This document shows positions 9,128 to 17,542 of a stretch of DNA of 64,000 nt, in pieces. The DNA is from Streptococcus sp. SK643 (GTDB taxonomy: Bacteria; Bacillota; Bacilli; Lactobacillales; Streptococcaceae): the NCBI RefSeq assembly GCF_000259505.1, contig NZ_AJMM01000008.1, forward strand, positions 124,001 to 188,000. The letters are read 5' to 3'. The notes under the pieces are model-generated. The model saw only the letters and a program-made list of their open reading frames with translations. It did not search any database and was not told the origin of the DNA. The translations under genes were made by a program, and so were the position numbers. Position 1 is the first letter of the stretch; each line of letters opens with the position of its first letter.

Positions 9128-10084
9128 ATGTCTATTACAACCTTGCTCACCCTCTTGGTGTCTTCTATGCTGATTTACTCAGCGCCTCTCATCTTTACAA
9201 GTATTGGTGGTGTTTTCTCTGAACGTGGTGGTGTGGTAAACGTCGGTCTTGAAGGAATTATGGTTATGGGTGCCTTTTCTGGAGTTGTCTTTAACCTTGA
9301 ATTTGCAGAACAATTTGGAGCAGCAACTCCATGGCTATCCTTGCTTGTAGCAGGATTGGTTGGTGGTCTCTTCTCTATCATCCACGCGGCAGCGACGGTT
9401 CATTTCCGTGCAGACCATGTTGTCAGCGGTACGGTGTTGAACTTGATGGCGCCAGCCTTGGCTGTGTTCTTAGTGAAAGTCCTTTATAACAAAGGACAAA
9501 CCGACAACCTAAGTCAAACTTTTGGACGCTTTGATTTCCCAGTCTTGGCAAATATCCCAGTAATCGGTGATATCTTCTTCAAGTCAACTAGCCTTCTTGG
9601 TTACTTGGCGATTGCCTTCTCGTTCCTTGCTTGGTTTATTCTCTTTAAGACTCGTTTTGGTCTTCGTCTTCGCTCTGTAGGTGAGCACCCTCAAGCAGCG
9701 GATACTTTGGGAATCAATGTCTACAAGATGAGATATTTAGGGGTTATCATTTCAGGTGTTCTAGGTGGAATTGGCGGAGCGATTTATGCTCAATCCATCT
9801 CAGTTAACTTCTCAGTAACAACTATTGTTGGACCTGGATTTATCGCTCTTGCTGCGATGATCTTCGGAAAATGGAATCCAATCGGAGCCATGCTATCTAG
9901 TCTCTTCTTTGGACTTTCACAAAGTTTGGCTGTTATCGGTGCTCAATTGCCGTTCTTACAAGGAGTGCCTACGGTTTATCTTCAAATCGCACCTTATGTC
10001 TTGACAATTCTTGTCTTGGCAGCCTTCTTTGGAAAAGCAGTTGCACCAAAAGCAGATGGTATTAACTATATCAAATCAAAATAA
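9128..10084 (+). CDS. nupC: Nucleoside ABC transporter permease 2
   Basis: The 318-aa membrane protein is the second half of the channel. It shows the same family pattern, with FSERGGVVNVGLEGIMVMGAF near the N-terminus and a coupling loop FGLRLRSVGEHPQAADTLGI. It begins two bases after permease 1, preceded by AAAGGAGG about eight bases upstream. It ends the operon before a shared terminator. Confidence 0.92.
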   Translation: MSITTLLTLLVSSMLIYSAPLIFTSIGGVFSERGGVVNVGLEGIMVMGAFSGVVFNLEFAEQFGAATPWLSLLVAGLVGGLFSIIHAAATVHFRADHVVSGTVLNLMAPALAVFLVKVLYNKGQTDNLSQTFGRFDFPVLANIPVIGDIFFKSTSLLGYLAIAFSFLAWFILFKTRFGLRLRSVGEHPQAADTLGINVYKMRYLGVIISGVLGGIGGAIYAQSISVNFSVTTIVGPGFIALAAMIFGKWNPIGAMLSSLFFGLSQSLAVIGAQLPFLQGVPTVYLQIAPYVLTILVLAAFFGKAVAPKADGINYIKSK

Positions 10085-10090
10085 GCATAC

Positions 10091-10127
10091 AAAAAAACGT
10101 CAGTTCAAAACTGGCGTTTTATTTTTT
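10091..10127. terminator. Bidirectional terminator between the nup operon and plsY
   Basis: AACGTCAGTT and AACTGGCGTT form a stem with A-rich and T-rich flanks. It serves the plus-strand permease gene and overlaps the end of plsY on the other strand. Confidence 0.8.
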
Positions 10128-10760
10128 AGGTTTTTGATGAGTCAGGTTGAGACCCCAAGGAACCAAATTTTCAGTTTTATTTTTGATACGAGCGATGTTG
10201 TCCTTATGACGAATAATAATCAAACTAGCAAGTGCTAGGATAATAGCGATGAATAGAGGGTCATGGTTGCTCAGGATAAAACCAAAAAGTGGAAAGAGTA
10301 GAACTCCGATGACAGCCGCGATAGATGCTGTGACACTAGATAGTGAAATCATACTACCAAGATAGAGGGTTCCAAAAAAAACAACTGCAAGGTAGAGACA
10401 GAAGGCAGGTGCAAATCCGAAAACCACTCCAGCACTGGTTGCGACAGCCTTGCCTCCCTTAAATCCTGCAAAGATAGGGAAGGTATGGCCAATAACAGCC
10501 AAAAGTCCAAAGATGAGAGGCGAAACTCCTTGCAGATGAAAAATAATTGGAAGAAGCGTTGCTAGGGTTCCTTTGAAAAAGTCAATCACAAAGGTCGTCA
10601 TACCAGCTTTCTTACCTAAAATTCGGAAAGTATTGGTTGTTCCAGTATTTCCAGATCCATGCTCGCGCAGATTGATTTGAAAGAATACTTGTCCAATCCA
10701 GAGACCAGACGGAATCGAACCCAGCAGATAGGCCAGGATTAATAAAACTATTGTAATCAT
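10119..10760 (-). CDS. plsY: Glycerol-3-phosphate acyltransferase PlsY
   Basis: The 213-aa membrane enzyme transfers acyl groups from acyl-phosphate to glycerol-3-phosphate, the first step of phospholipid synthesis. The PlsY motifs are all visible: [24 protein letters not shown] and [21 protein letters not shown]. Five or so hydrophobic helices are seen. The gene runs divergently from parE. Its ATG stands six bases after a TGATATAAT box, so the AGGAG between them probably lies at or upstream of the transcription start. Confidence 0.95.
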   Translation of the reverse strand: MITIVLLILAYLLGSIPSGLWIGQVFFQINLREHGSGNTGTTNTFRILGKKAGMTTFVIDFFKGTLATLLPIIFHLQGVSPLIFGLLAVIGHTFPIFAGFKGGKAVATSAGVVFGFAPAFCLYLAVVFFGTLYLGSMISLSSVTASIAAVIGVLLFPLFGFILSNHDPLFIAIILALASLIIIRHKDNIARIKNKTENLVPWGLNLTHQKPKK

Positions 10761-10766
10761 ACTCCT

Positions 10767-10775
10767 ATTATATCA
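10767..10775 (-). promoter_or_regulatory. plsY extended -10 promoter, near-leaderless
   Basis: Minus-strand TGA plus TATAAT (10767-10772) ends six bases before the plsY ATG. No -35 hexamer is seen. Confidence 0.65.
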
Positions 10776-10837
10776 TGAAATGGAGAAGAAAGGCAGAGAA
10801 TCTCTTCTGAAATTGTCACATCGGAGAAAGAAAAATT

Positions 10838-10866
10838 TTGCAAAATCCTTGGAAAACTTGTAGAAT
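10838..10866 (+). promoter_or_regulatory. parE promoter
   Basis: TTGCAA (10838-10843) and TAGAAT (10861-10866) are 17 bases apart, about 23 bases upstream of the AGGAGG ribosome site at 10884-10889. Confidence 0.75.
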
Positions 10867-10895
10867 AGTAAAGATGAACGAATAGGAGGTTCCTT

Positions 10896-12839
10896 GTGTC
10901 AAAAAAGGAAATCAATATTAATAATTATAATGATGACGCCATTCAGGTGCTAGAAGGGTTGGATGCGGTTCGAAAACGTCCAGGGATGTATATCGGATCA
11001 ACCGATGGTGCGGGTCTTCACCACCTAGTCTGGGAAATCGTCGATAATGCAGTCGATGAAGCCTTGTCTGGATTTGGTGATCGTATTGATGTGACCATCA
11101 ATAAAGATGGAAGTTTGACTGTGCAAGACCACGGACGTGGGATGCCGACGGGGATGCACGCTATGGGGATTCCAACGGTTGAAGTAATCTTTACCATTCT
11201 TCATGCAGGAGGAAAATTTGGTCAAGGAGGCTACAAGACATCAGGTGGACTTCACGGGGTGGGTTCTTCTGTTGTTAATGCCCTTTCTAGCTGGTTAGAA
11301 GTAGAAATTACCCGTGATGGAACGGTTTATAAACAACGATTTGAAAATGGCGGAAAACCTGTCACAACTCTGAAGAAAATTGCTACAGCACCCAAGTCTA
11401 AAACAGGTACCAAGGTTACCTTTATGCCTGATGCGACGATTTTTTCTACGACAGACTTCAAGTACAATACCATTTCAGAACGTCTCAATGAGTCAGCCTT
11501 TCTCTTGAAAAATGTGACCTTGTCTTTGACGGACAAGCGAACAGATGAAGCTGTTGAGTTTCACTATGAAAACGGGGTACAAGACTTTGTATCCTACCTC
11601 AACGAAGACAAGGAAACCTTGACACCAGTCCTTTATTTTGAAGGGGAAGACAATGGTTTTCAAGTGGAAGTAGCCCTCCAGTATAATGACGGATTCTCAG
11701 ATAACATTCTGTCCTTTGTCAATAACGTCCGCACAAAGGACGGTGGAACGCACGAGACAGGACTCAAGTCTGCCATTACTAAGGTTATGAATGACTATGC
11801 GCGTAAGACGGGGCTTCTCAAGGAAAAAGATAAAAACCTTGAAGGTTCAGACTATCGTGAGGGTTTAGCAGCTGTTCTTTCTATCTTGGTTCCGGAAGAA
11901 CATCTTCAGTTTGAAGGGCAGACCAAGGACAAACTAGGCAGCCCACTAGCTCGCCCAGTTGTGGATGGAATTGTGGCTGATAAGTTGACCTTCTTCCTTA
12001 TGGAAAATGGAGAATTGGCTTCTAACCTTATCCGTAAGGCTATCAAGGCCCGTGATGCTCGCGAAGCAGCTCGTAAAGCGCGTGATGAGAGCCGAAATGG
12101 CAAGAAAAACAAAAAAGATAAGGGCTTGCTTTCTGGTAAATTAACGCCAGCTCAGTCTAAAAATCCTGCGAAAAATGAACTTTACCTGGTCGAGGGGGAC
12201 TCTGCCGGTGGTTCTGCTAAACAAGGTCGTGACCGTAAGTTCCAGGCTATCTTGCCTCTTCGAGGTAAGGTTATCAATACAGCTAAAGCCAAGATGGCGG
12301 ATATTCTCAAAAATGAGGAAATCAACACTATGATTTATACCATCGGCGCTGGTGTGGGGGGCGACTTCTCCATTGAAGATGCTAACTATGACAAGATCAT
12401 TATCATGACCGATGCGGATACCGATGGTGCTCACATCCAGACCTTGCTCTTGACATTTTTCTACCGCTACATGCGTCCGTTAGTTGAGGCAGGTCATGTC
12501 TATATCGCCCTTCCGCCTCTTTACAAGATGTCCAAAGGAAAAGGCAAGAAAGAAGAAGTGGCCTATGCTTGGACGGACGGAGAGCTAGAAGAACTCCGTA
12601 AACACTTTGGTAAAGGTGCTACCCTCCAACGCTATAAAGGTCTTGGTGAGATGAATGCGGATCAGCTCTGGGAAACAACTATGAATCCAGAAACCCGTAC
12701 CCTCATCCGTGTTACGATTGAAGACCTAGCACGAGCAGAACGTCGCGTCAATGTCCTCATGGGAGACAAGGTCGAACCACGCCGTAAGTGGATTGAAGAC
12801 AATGTCAAGTTTACGCTGGAAGAAGCGACAGTGTTTTAA
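10896..12839 (+). CDS. parE: DNA topoisomerase IV subunit B
   Basis: The 647-aa ATPase subunit drives chromosome decatenation with ParC. The GHKL ATP-binding motifs are EIVDNAVDEALSG, DHGRGMPTG and GGLHGVGSSVVNAL. The Toprim part has EGDSAGGSAKQGRDR, PLRGKVINTAKA and MTDADTDGAHI. The start is GTG at 10896 with AGGAGG six bases upstream. It is followed after a short gap by an adenylyltransferase-like gene and then parC, instead of by parC directly. Confidence 0.96.
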   Translation: MSKKEININNYNDDAIQVLEGLDAVRKRPGMYIGSTDGAGLHHLVWEIVDNAVDEALSGFGDRIDVTINKDGSLTVQDHGRGMPTGMHAMGIPTVEVIFTILHAGGKFGQGGYKTSGGLHGVGSSVVNALSSWLEVEITRDGTVYKQRFENGGKPVTTLKKIATAPKSKTGTKVTFMPDATIFSTTDFKYNTISERLNESAFLLKNVTLSLTDKRTDEAVEFHYENGVQDFVSYLNEDKETLTPVLYFEGEDNGFQVEVALQYNDGFSDNILSFVNNVRTKDGGTHETGLKSAITKVMNDYARKTGLLKEKDKNLEGSDYREGLAAVLSILVPEEHLQFEGQTKDKLGSPLARPVVDGIVADKLTFFLMENGELASNLIRKAIKARDAREAARKARDESRNGKKNKKDKGLLSGKLTPAQSKNPAKNELYLVEGDSAGGSAKQGRDRKFQAILPLRGKVINTAKAKMADILKNEEINTMIYTIGAGVGGDFSIEDANYDKIIIMTDADTDGAHIQTLLLTFFYRYMRPLVEAGHVYIALPPLYKMSKGKGKKEEVAYAWTDGELEELRKHFGKGATLQRYKGLGEMNADQLWETTMNPETRTLIRVTIEDLARAERRVNVLMGDKVEPRRKWIEDNVKFTLEEATVF

Positions 12840-12866
12840 GTCACTTTTTAATGAATGGATATCAAC

Positions 12867-13685
12867 ATGAGAACTGAAGCAGAAATGCTCGATGTAATTT
12901 TAAAGATTTCCGAAACCTTACAAGTAGAAGCTGTGGCCATGTCTGGTTCACGGACAAACCAAAAGGCTTCAAAAGACGAGTTTCAAGATTATGATGTAGT
13001 CTATGTTGTAGAGAATCTGGACGAGCTGATTATAGATTTATCTTGGTTGGATCAGTTTGGCAAACGTATTATCGAGCAGCATGTCCTACTAGACCATCGT
13101 CGTCTCTATCTCATGCTCTTTGAAGATGGCAATCGGATTGATTTGACCCTCTGCCCCAAAGATCATATCCAAGAGTGGGTGGATAGTGAAGCTAATTATA
13201 CAGTTTTAGAAGATAAGATGGGCTTGTTTATGCCTCATTCTCCAAGTCCTCAACGTTACTGGGCGGATCCAGCTAGTCAGATAGATTTTGAAAAAGTCTG
13301 CAATGAATTTTGGTGGGTATCAGCCTATGTGGTTAAGGGTATTCATCGCAAGCAACTCATTTATGCGACTGACCATCTCTACGGGAATTGTCAACAAGAA
13401 CTCTTGAAGGTCTTGGCTTGGCAGGTCACAGCAGATAAGGGGACGATTGATGTAGGCAAGAACTACAAGTATCTTTTCCAGTATTTACCTGCAGAGAAAG
13501 AGAAAGAATTCTCAAATCTGCTTGATTTCTCAAGTTTAGATAAAATCACCCAGTCTTTATTTGCTACGATACAACTTTTCCACCAAGAGGCTCAATCCCT
13601 TGCTCACAAGATGGGCTTTGACTACAAGAAGGACGTGGCTGAGAAGATGATTCAGTATGCTAAGGAAAGACTTCTAAATCGCTGA
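12867..13685 (+). CDS. Aminoglycoside 6-adenylyltransferase-like protein (ANT(6)/AadK family)
   Basis: The 272-aa protein aligns by eye along its length with streptomycin adenylyltransferases (AadK, AadE). It starts MRTEAEMLD and has the nucleotidyltransferase motif GSRTN...DYDVVYVV, a third acidic position in NRIDLTLCP, then CNEFWWVSAYVVKG and the C-terminal helical part with VGKNYKY. I chose ATG 12867 because the family begins M-R-[ST]-E; an in-frame ATG at 12855 is possible, and neither has a strong ribosome site. Family enzymes adenylylate streptomycin, but this chromosomal relative may have another substrate or none. It sits between parE and parC, with 15-30 bases to parE. Confidence 0.88.
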   Translation: MRTEAEMLDVILKISETLQVEAVAMSGSRTNQKASKDEFQDYDVVYVVENLDELIIDLSWLDQFGKRIIEQHVLLDHRRLYLMLFEDGNRIDLTLCPKDHIQEWVDSEANYTVLEDKMGLFMPHSPSPQRYWADPASQIDFEKVCNEFWWVSAYVVKGIHRKQLIYATDHLYGNCQQELLKVLAWQVTADKGTIDVGKNYKYLFQYLPAEKEKEFSNLLDFSSLDKITQSLFATIQLFHQEAQSLAHKMGFDYKKDVAEKMIQYAKERLLNR

Positions 13686-13891
13686 CTAATTTAAAAGATT
13701 AAACTACAGAAAGGGTCGTTTGGTTATTTATAGTAACTGAACACCTTCTCTATAAAAAACTACTCTACATTCTTTGAAAGGAGTTGAACACGCCCGGAAT
13801 GCTGTGTGAAAAAGATAAATTTTCTTGTGAGCTAGCCTCCAGACAATAATTTTCTATTTTCCATTTGTATTTTATGGGCTTTGTATCCTAT
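13686..13891 (+). other. parE/ant-parC intergenic region
   Basis: These 206 bases hold no gene. A GGAG occurs at 13780 but far from parC. No clean promoter pair and no ribosome site next to the parC ATG are visible. TTGTGA at about 13826 with ATAATT downstream is a possible weak promoter. Confidence 0.4.
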
Positions 13892-16363
13892 ATGAGTAAC
13901 ATTCAAAACATGTCCCTTGAGGACATTATGGGAGAGCGCTTTGGTCGCTACTCCAAGTACATTATTCAAGACCGGGCCTTACCAGATATTCGTGATGGCT
14001 TGAAGCCGGTTCAGCGCCGTATCCTCTATTCTATGAATAAGGATGGCAATACCTTTGACAAGGCCTACCGTAAGTCTGCCAAGTCTGTAGGTAACATCAT
14101 GGGAAATTTCCACCCACACGGTGACAGTTCTATCTATGATGCTATGGTTCGTATGTCACAGGACTGGAAAAATCGTGAGATTCTAGTTGAAATGCACGGT
14201 AATAACGGTTCTATGGACGGTGATCCGCCTGCGGCCATGCGTTATACTGAGGCGCGTTTGTCTGAAATTGCTGGCTACCTTCTTCAAGATATCGAGAAAA
14301 AGACAGTTCCTTTTGCTTGGAACTTTGACGATACGGAGAAAGAGCCGACTGTTTTGCCAGCGGCCTTTCCAAACCTTTTGGTCAATGGTTCGACTGGGAT
14401 TTCAGCTGGTTATGCGACAGATATTCCACCGCATAATTTGGCTGAGGTTATCGATGCGACTGTCTACATGATTGACCACCCAACTGCAAAGGTGGACAAA
14501 CTAATGGAATTCTTGCCTGGCCCAGATTTCCCTACAGGAGCCATCATCCAGGGTCGTGATGAAATTAGGAAGGCCTATGAAACTGGGAAAGGGCGCGTGG
14601 TTATTCGTTCCAAGACTGAGATTGAAAAGCTTAAAGGTGGTAAGGAACAAATCGTTGTCACTGAGATTCCTTATGAAATCAACAAGGCCAATCTAGTCAA
14701 GAAAATCGATGATGTTCGTGTTAATAACAAGGTGGCTGGTATTGCTGAGGTTCGCGATGAGTCTGACCGTGATGGTCTTCGAATCGCTATTGAGCTCAAA
14801 AAAGACGCTAATACGGAGCTGGTTCTAAACTATCTTTTCAAATACACCGACCTACAAATCAACTACAACTTTAACATGGTGGCGATTGACAATTTCACCC
14901 CTCGTCAGGTCGGTATTGTCCCAATCTTGTCTAGCTATATCGCCCACCGTCGCGAAGTGATTTTGGCGCGTTCACGCTTTGACAAGGAAAAGGCTGAGAA
15001 ACGTCTCCATATCGTCGAAGGTTTGATTCGTGTGATTTCAATTTTGGACGAAGTCATTGCTCTTATCCGAGCTTCTGAGAATAAGGCTGACGCCAAGGAA
15101 AATCTTAAGGTCAGCTATGATTTTACAGAAGAGCAAGCTGAGGCCATCGTTACCTTGCAACTGTATCGTTTGACCAATACCGATGTGGTTGTCTTGCAGG
15201 AAGAAGAAGCAGAACTTCGTGAAAAGATTGCCATGCTTGCGGCGATTATCGGTGATGAACGGACTATGTACAATCTCATGAAGAAAGAACTTCGTGAGGT
15301 CAAGAAGAAATTTGCGACTTCTCGTTTGAGTAGCTTAGAAGATACTGCGAAAGCAATCGAGATTGACACAGCTAGTCTGATTGCTGAAGAAGATACCTAT
15401 GTCAGCGTGACCAAGGCTGGTTACATCAAACGTACCAGTCCACGTTCCTTCGCAGCTTCCACTCTGGAAGAAATTGGCAAACGTGATGATGACCGTTTGA
15501 TCTTTGTTCAATCTGCCAAGACAACCCAGCATCTTTTGATGTTCACGACTCTTGGAAATGTCATTTATCGACCAATTCATGAATTGGCAGATATTCGCTG
15601 GAAGGATATCGGAGAGCATCTGAGCCAAACCATTACCAACTTTGAAACTAACGAAGAAATCCTTTATGTGGAAGTCGTGGATCAGTTTGATGATGCGACA
15701 ACCTACTTTGCGGCGACTCGTTTCGGTCAAATCAAGCGTGTAGAGCGAAAAGAGTTCTCTCCATGGCGGACCTATAAATCTAAGTCTGTCAAGTATGCTA
15801 AGCTCAAAGACGAGACAGACCAGATTGTAACAGTGGCTCCGATTAAACTAGATGATGTTCTCTTGATTAGCCAAAATGGTTATGCCCTTCGTTTCAATAT
15901 CGAAGAGGTTCCGGTTGTAGGTGCCAAGGCAGCGGGGGTCAAGGCTATGAACTTGAAAGCAGATGATGCGATTCAGGCTGCCTTTATCTGTAACACCTCA
16001 TCCTTCTACCTCTTGACTCAGCGTGGAAGTTTAAAACGTGTCTCTTGTGAGGAAATATCAGTAACTAGCCGTGCCAAACGAGGACTACAAGTTTTGCGTG
16101 AGTTAAAAAACAAACCGCATCGTGTCTTCTTAGCAGGAGCAGTTGCAGAGCAAGGATTTATCGGAGATCTCTTTAGTACTGAGGTTGAAGAAAATGACCA
16201 AACTCTTCTTATCCAATCAAATAAAGGAACTACTTATGAGAGTCGTTTACAGGACTTGAATTTGTCAGAACGAACCAGCAATGGTAGCTTTATCTCTGAT
16301 ACAATTTCAGATGAGGGAGTTTTTGATGCCTATCTAAAGGAAATTTTTAAAGAAGATAAATAA
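13892..16363 (+). CDS. parC: DNA topoisomerase IV subunit A
   Basis: The 823-aa subunit cuts and rejoins DNA during decatenation. With the start MSNIQNMSLEDIMG the length equals the pneumococcal protein as I recall it. The active-site Tyr is at 118 in AAMRYTEARL. The quinolone-determining region reads HPHGDSSIYDAM, so Ser79 and Asp83 are the susceptible forms; residue 91 is Asp, where pneumococci usually have Asn as I recall. The C-terminal beta-pinwheel repeats follow from about residue 490. The chosen ATG has no ribosome site; in-frame ATG 13874 and TTG 13865 are also unsupported. Confidence 0.95.
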   Translation: MSNIQNMSLEDIMGERFGRYSKYIIQDRALPDIRDGLKPVQRRILYSMNKDGNTFDKAYRKSAKSVGNIMGNFHPHGDSSIYDAMVRMSQDWKNREILVEMHGNNGSMDGDPPAAMRYTEARLSEIAGYLLQDIEKKTVPFAWNFDDTEKEPTVLPAAFPNLLVNGSTGISAGYATDIPPHNLAEVIDATVYMIDHPTAKVDKLMEFLPGPDFPTGAIIQGRDEIRKAYETGKGRVVIRSKTEIEKLKGGKEQIVVTEIPYEINKANLVKKIDDVRVNNKVAGIAEVRDESDRDGLRIAIELKKDANTELVLNYLFKYTDLQINYNFNMVAIDNFTPRQVGIVPILSSYIAHRREVILARSRFDKEKAEKRLHIVEGLIRVISILDEVIALIRASENKADAKENLKVSYDFTEEQAEAIVTLQLYRLTNTDVVVLQEEEAELREKIAMLAAIIGDERTMYNLMKKELREVKKKFATSRLSSLEDTAKAIEIDTASLIAEEDTYVSVTKAGYIKRTSPRSFAASTLEEIGKRDDDRLIFVQSAKTTQHLLMFTTLGNVIYRPIHELADIRWKDIGEHLSQTITNFETNEEILYVEVVDQFDDATTYFAATRFGQIKRVERKEFSPWRTYKSKSVKYAKLKDETDQIVTVAPIKLDDVLLISQNGYALRFNIEEVPVVGAKAAGVKAMNLKADDAIQAAFICNTSSFYLLTQRGSLKRVSCEEISVTSRAKRGLQVLRELKNKPHRVFLAGAVAEQGFIGDLFSTEVEENDQTLLIQSNKGTTYESRLQDLNLSERTSNGSFISDTISDEGVFDAYLKEIFKEDK

Positions 16364-16376
16364 AACGAACAATAAG

Positions 16377-16404
16377 GACCAGTTCTAAGAGCTGGTTCTT
16401 TTTT
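16377..16404 (+). terminator. parC terminator
   Basis: GGACCAG pairs with CTGGTTC (one G-T pair) and is followed by six T, 13 bases after the stop codon. Confidence 0.8.
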
Positions 16405-16412
16405 ATTGAAGA

Positions 16413-16427
16413 AATTTTCTGAAAATT
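16413..16427 (+). promoter_or_regulatory. CodY box upstream of ilvE
   Basis: AATTTTCTGAAAATT is a 15-of-15 match to the CodY consensus AATTTTCWGAAAATT. It ends 11 bases before the -35 of the ilvE promoter, a position suited to repression when branched-chain amino acids are plentiful. Confidence 0.8.
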
Positions 16428-16438
16428 ACAAAATATAC

Positions 16439-16466
16439 TTGCTATTTTAGAAAAAAAGTGTAGAAT
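16439..16466 (+). promoter_or_regulatory. ilvE promoter
   Basis: TTGCTA (16439-16444) and TAGAAT (16461-16466), 16 bases apart, with a TGN-like TG immediately before the -10. A GGAG site lies before the ATG at 16501. Confidence 0.7.
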
Positions 16467-16500
16467 AAAAGAAATAGGTTTTTAGAATAAGGAGTGGAAT

Positions 16501-17523
16501 ATGACAGTAACGATTGATTGGGAAAATCTTGGTTTTTCCTATATGAAATTACCTTATCGCTATATTGCTCATTTTAAAAATGGACAATGGAATCAAGGAG
16601 AGTTAACAGAGGATGCAACCTTGCATATTTCAGAGTCTTCTCCAAGTCTTCACTATGGTCAACAAGCATTTGAAGGTTTAAAAGCTTATCGTACTAAGGA
16701 TAGCAGTATTCAACTTTTCCGTCCTGATGAAAATGCTAAACGCCTGCAACGTACTTGTGATCGTCTTTTGATGCCACAAGTTCCGACAGAAATGTTTGTA
16801 GAAGCTTGTAAGGCAGTTGTTCGTGCGAATGAAGAATATGTACCTCCATACGGAACAGGTGGAACCCTTTATCTTCGTCCTCTTTTGATTGGAGTAGGAG
16901 ATATTATCGGAGTAAAACCAGCAGAAGAGTATGTTTTCACTATCTTTGCTATGCCAGTTGGTAATTACTTTAAGGGAGGTTTAGTCCCAACCAATTTCTT
17001 GATTCAGGATGAATACGACCGTGCAGCGCCAAATGGTACAGGTGCAGCTAAGGTAGGCGGAAACTATGCTGCAAGTCTCCTACCAGGAAAATTAGCTAAA
17101 TCGAGAAACTTTTCTGATGTTATTTACCTAGATCCTGCTACACATACCAAAATTGAAGAAGTAGGTTCTGCAAACTTCTTTGGAATTACAGCAGACAATG
17201 AATTTGTGACACCGTTAAGTCCATCTATCTTGCCATCGATTACCAAGTATTCGTTACTTTATTTGGCAGAACATCGCTTGGGTTTGACTCCGGTTGAAGG
17301 AGATGTACCAATTGATAATCTCGATCGTTTTATAGAAGCAGGTGCCTGTGGTACAGCGGCAGTTATCTCACCTATCGGAGGAATCCAACACGGTGAAGAT
17401 TTCCATGTCTTTTATAGCGAAACAGAAGTTGGACCTATCACCCGTAAATTGTATGATGAGTTGACAGGGATTCAGTTTGGGGATATTGAGGCTCCAGAAG
17501 GTTGGATTGTAAAAGTAGATTAA
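16501..17523 (+). CDS. ilvE: Branched-chain amino-acid aminotransferase
   Basis: The 340-aa PLP enzyme exchanges amino groups between glutamate and the 2-keto acids of leucine, isoleucine and valine. The fold-type IV features are present: HYGQQAFEGLKAY, RLLMPQVP, the PLP lysine in GTGAAKVGGNYAASL and GACGTAAVISPIGG near the C-terminus. The length is normal for the long BCAT family. A perfect CodY box upstream indicates nutrient control. The next gene, an oligopeptide-binding lipoprotein, begins 19 bases later and probably shares the message. Confidence 0.95.
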   Translation: MTVTIDWENLGFSYMKLPYRYIAHFKNGQWNQGELTEDATLHISESSPSLHYGQQAFEGLKAYRTKDSSIQLFRPDENAKRLQRTCDRLLMPQVPTEMFVEACKAVVRANEEYVPPYGTGGTLYLRPLLIGVGDIIGVKPAEEYVFTIFAMPVGNYFKGGLVPTNFLIQDEYDRAAPNGTGAAKVGGNYAASLLPGKLAKSRNFSDVIYLDPATHTKIEEVGSANFFGITADNEFVTPLSPSILPSITKYSLLYLAEHRLGLTPVEGDVPIDNLDRFIEAGACGTAAVISPIGGIQHGEDFHVFYSETEVGPITRKLYDELTGIQFGDIEAPEGWIVKVD

Positions 17524-17542
17524 ATTATTAAAGGAGATTTTT

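Noticed and set aside
13765..13891. Small upstream peptide or attenuator before parC
   Set aside because: No frame with a start and ribosome site and no convincing stem pair was found.
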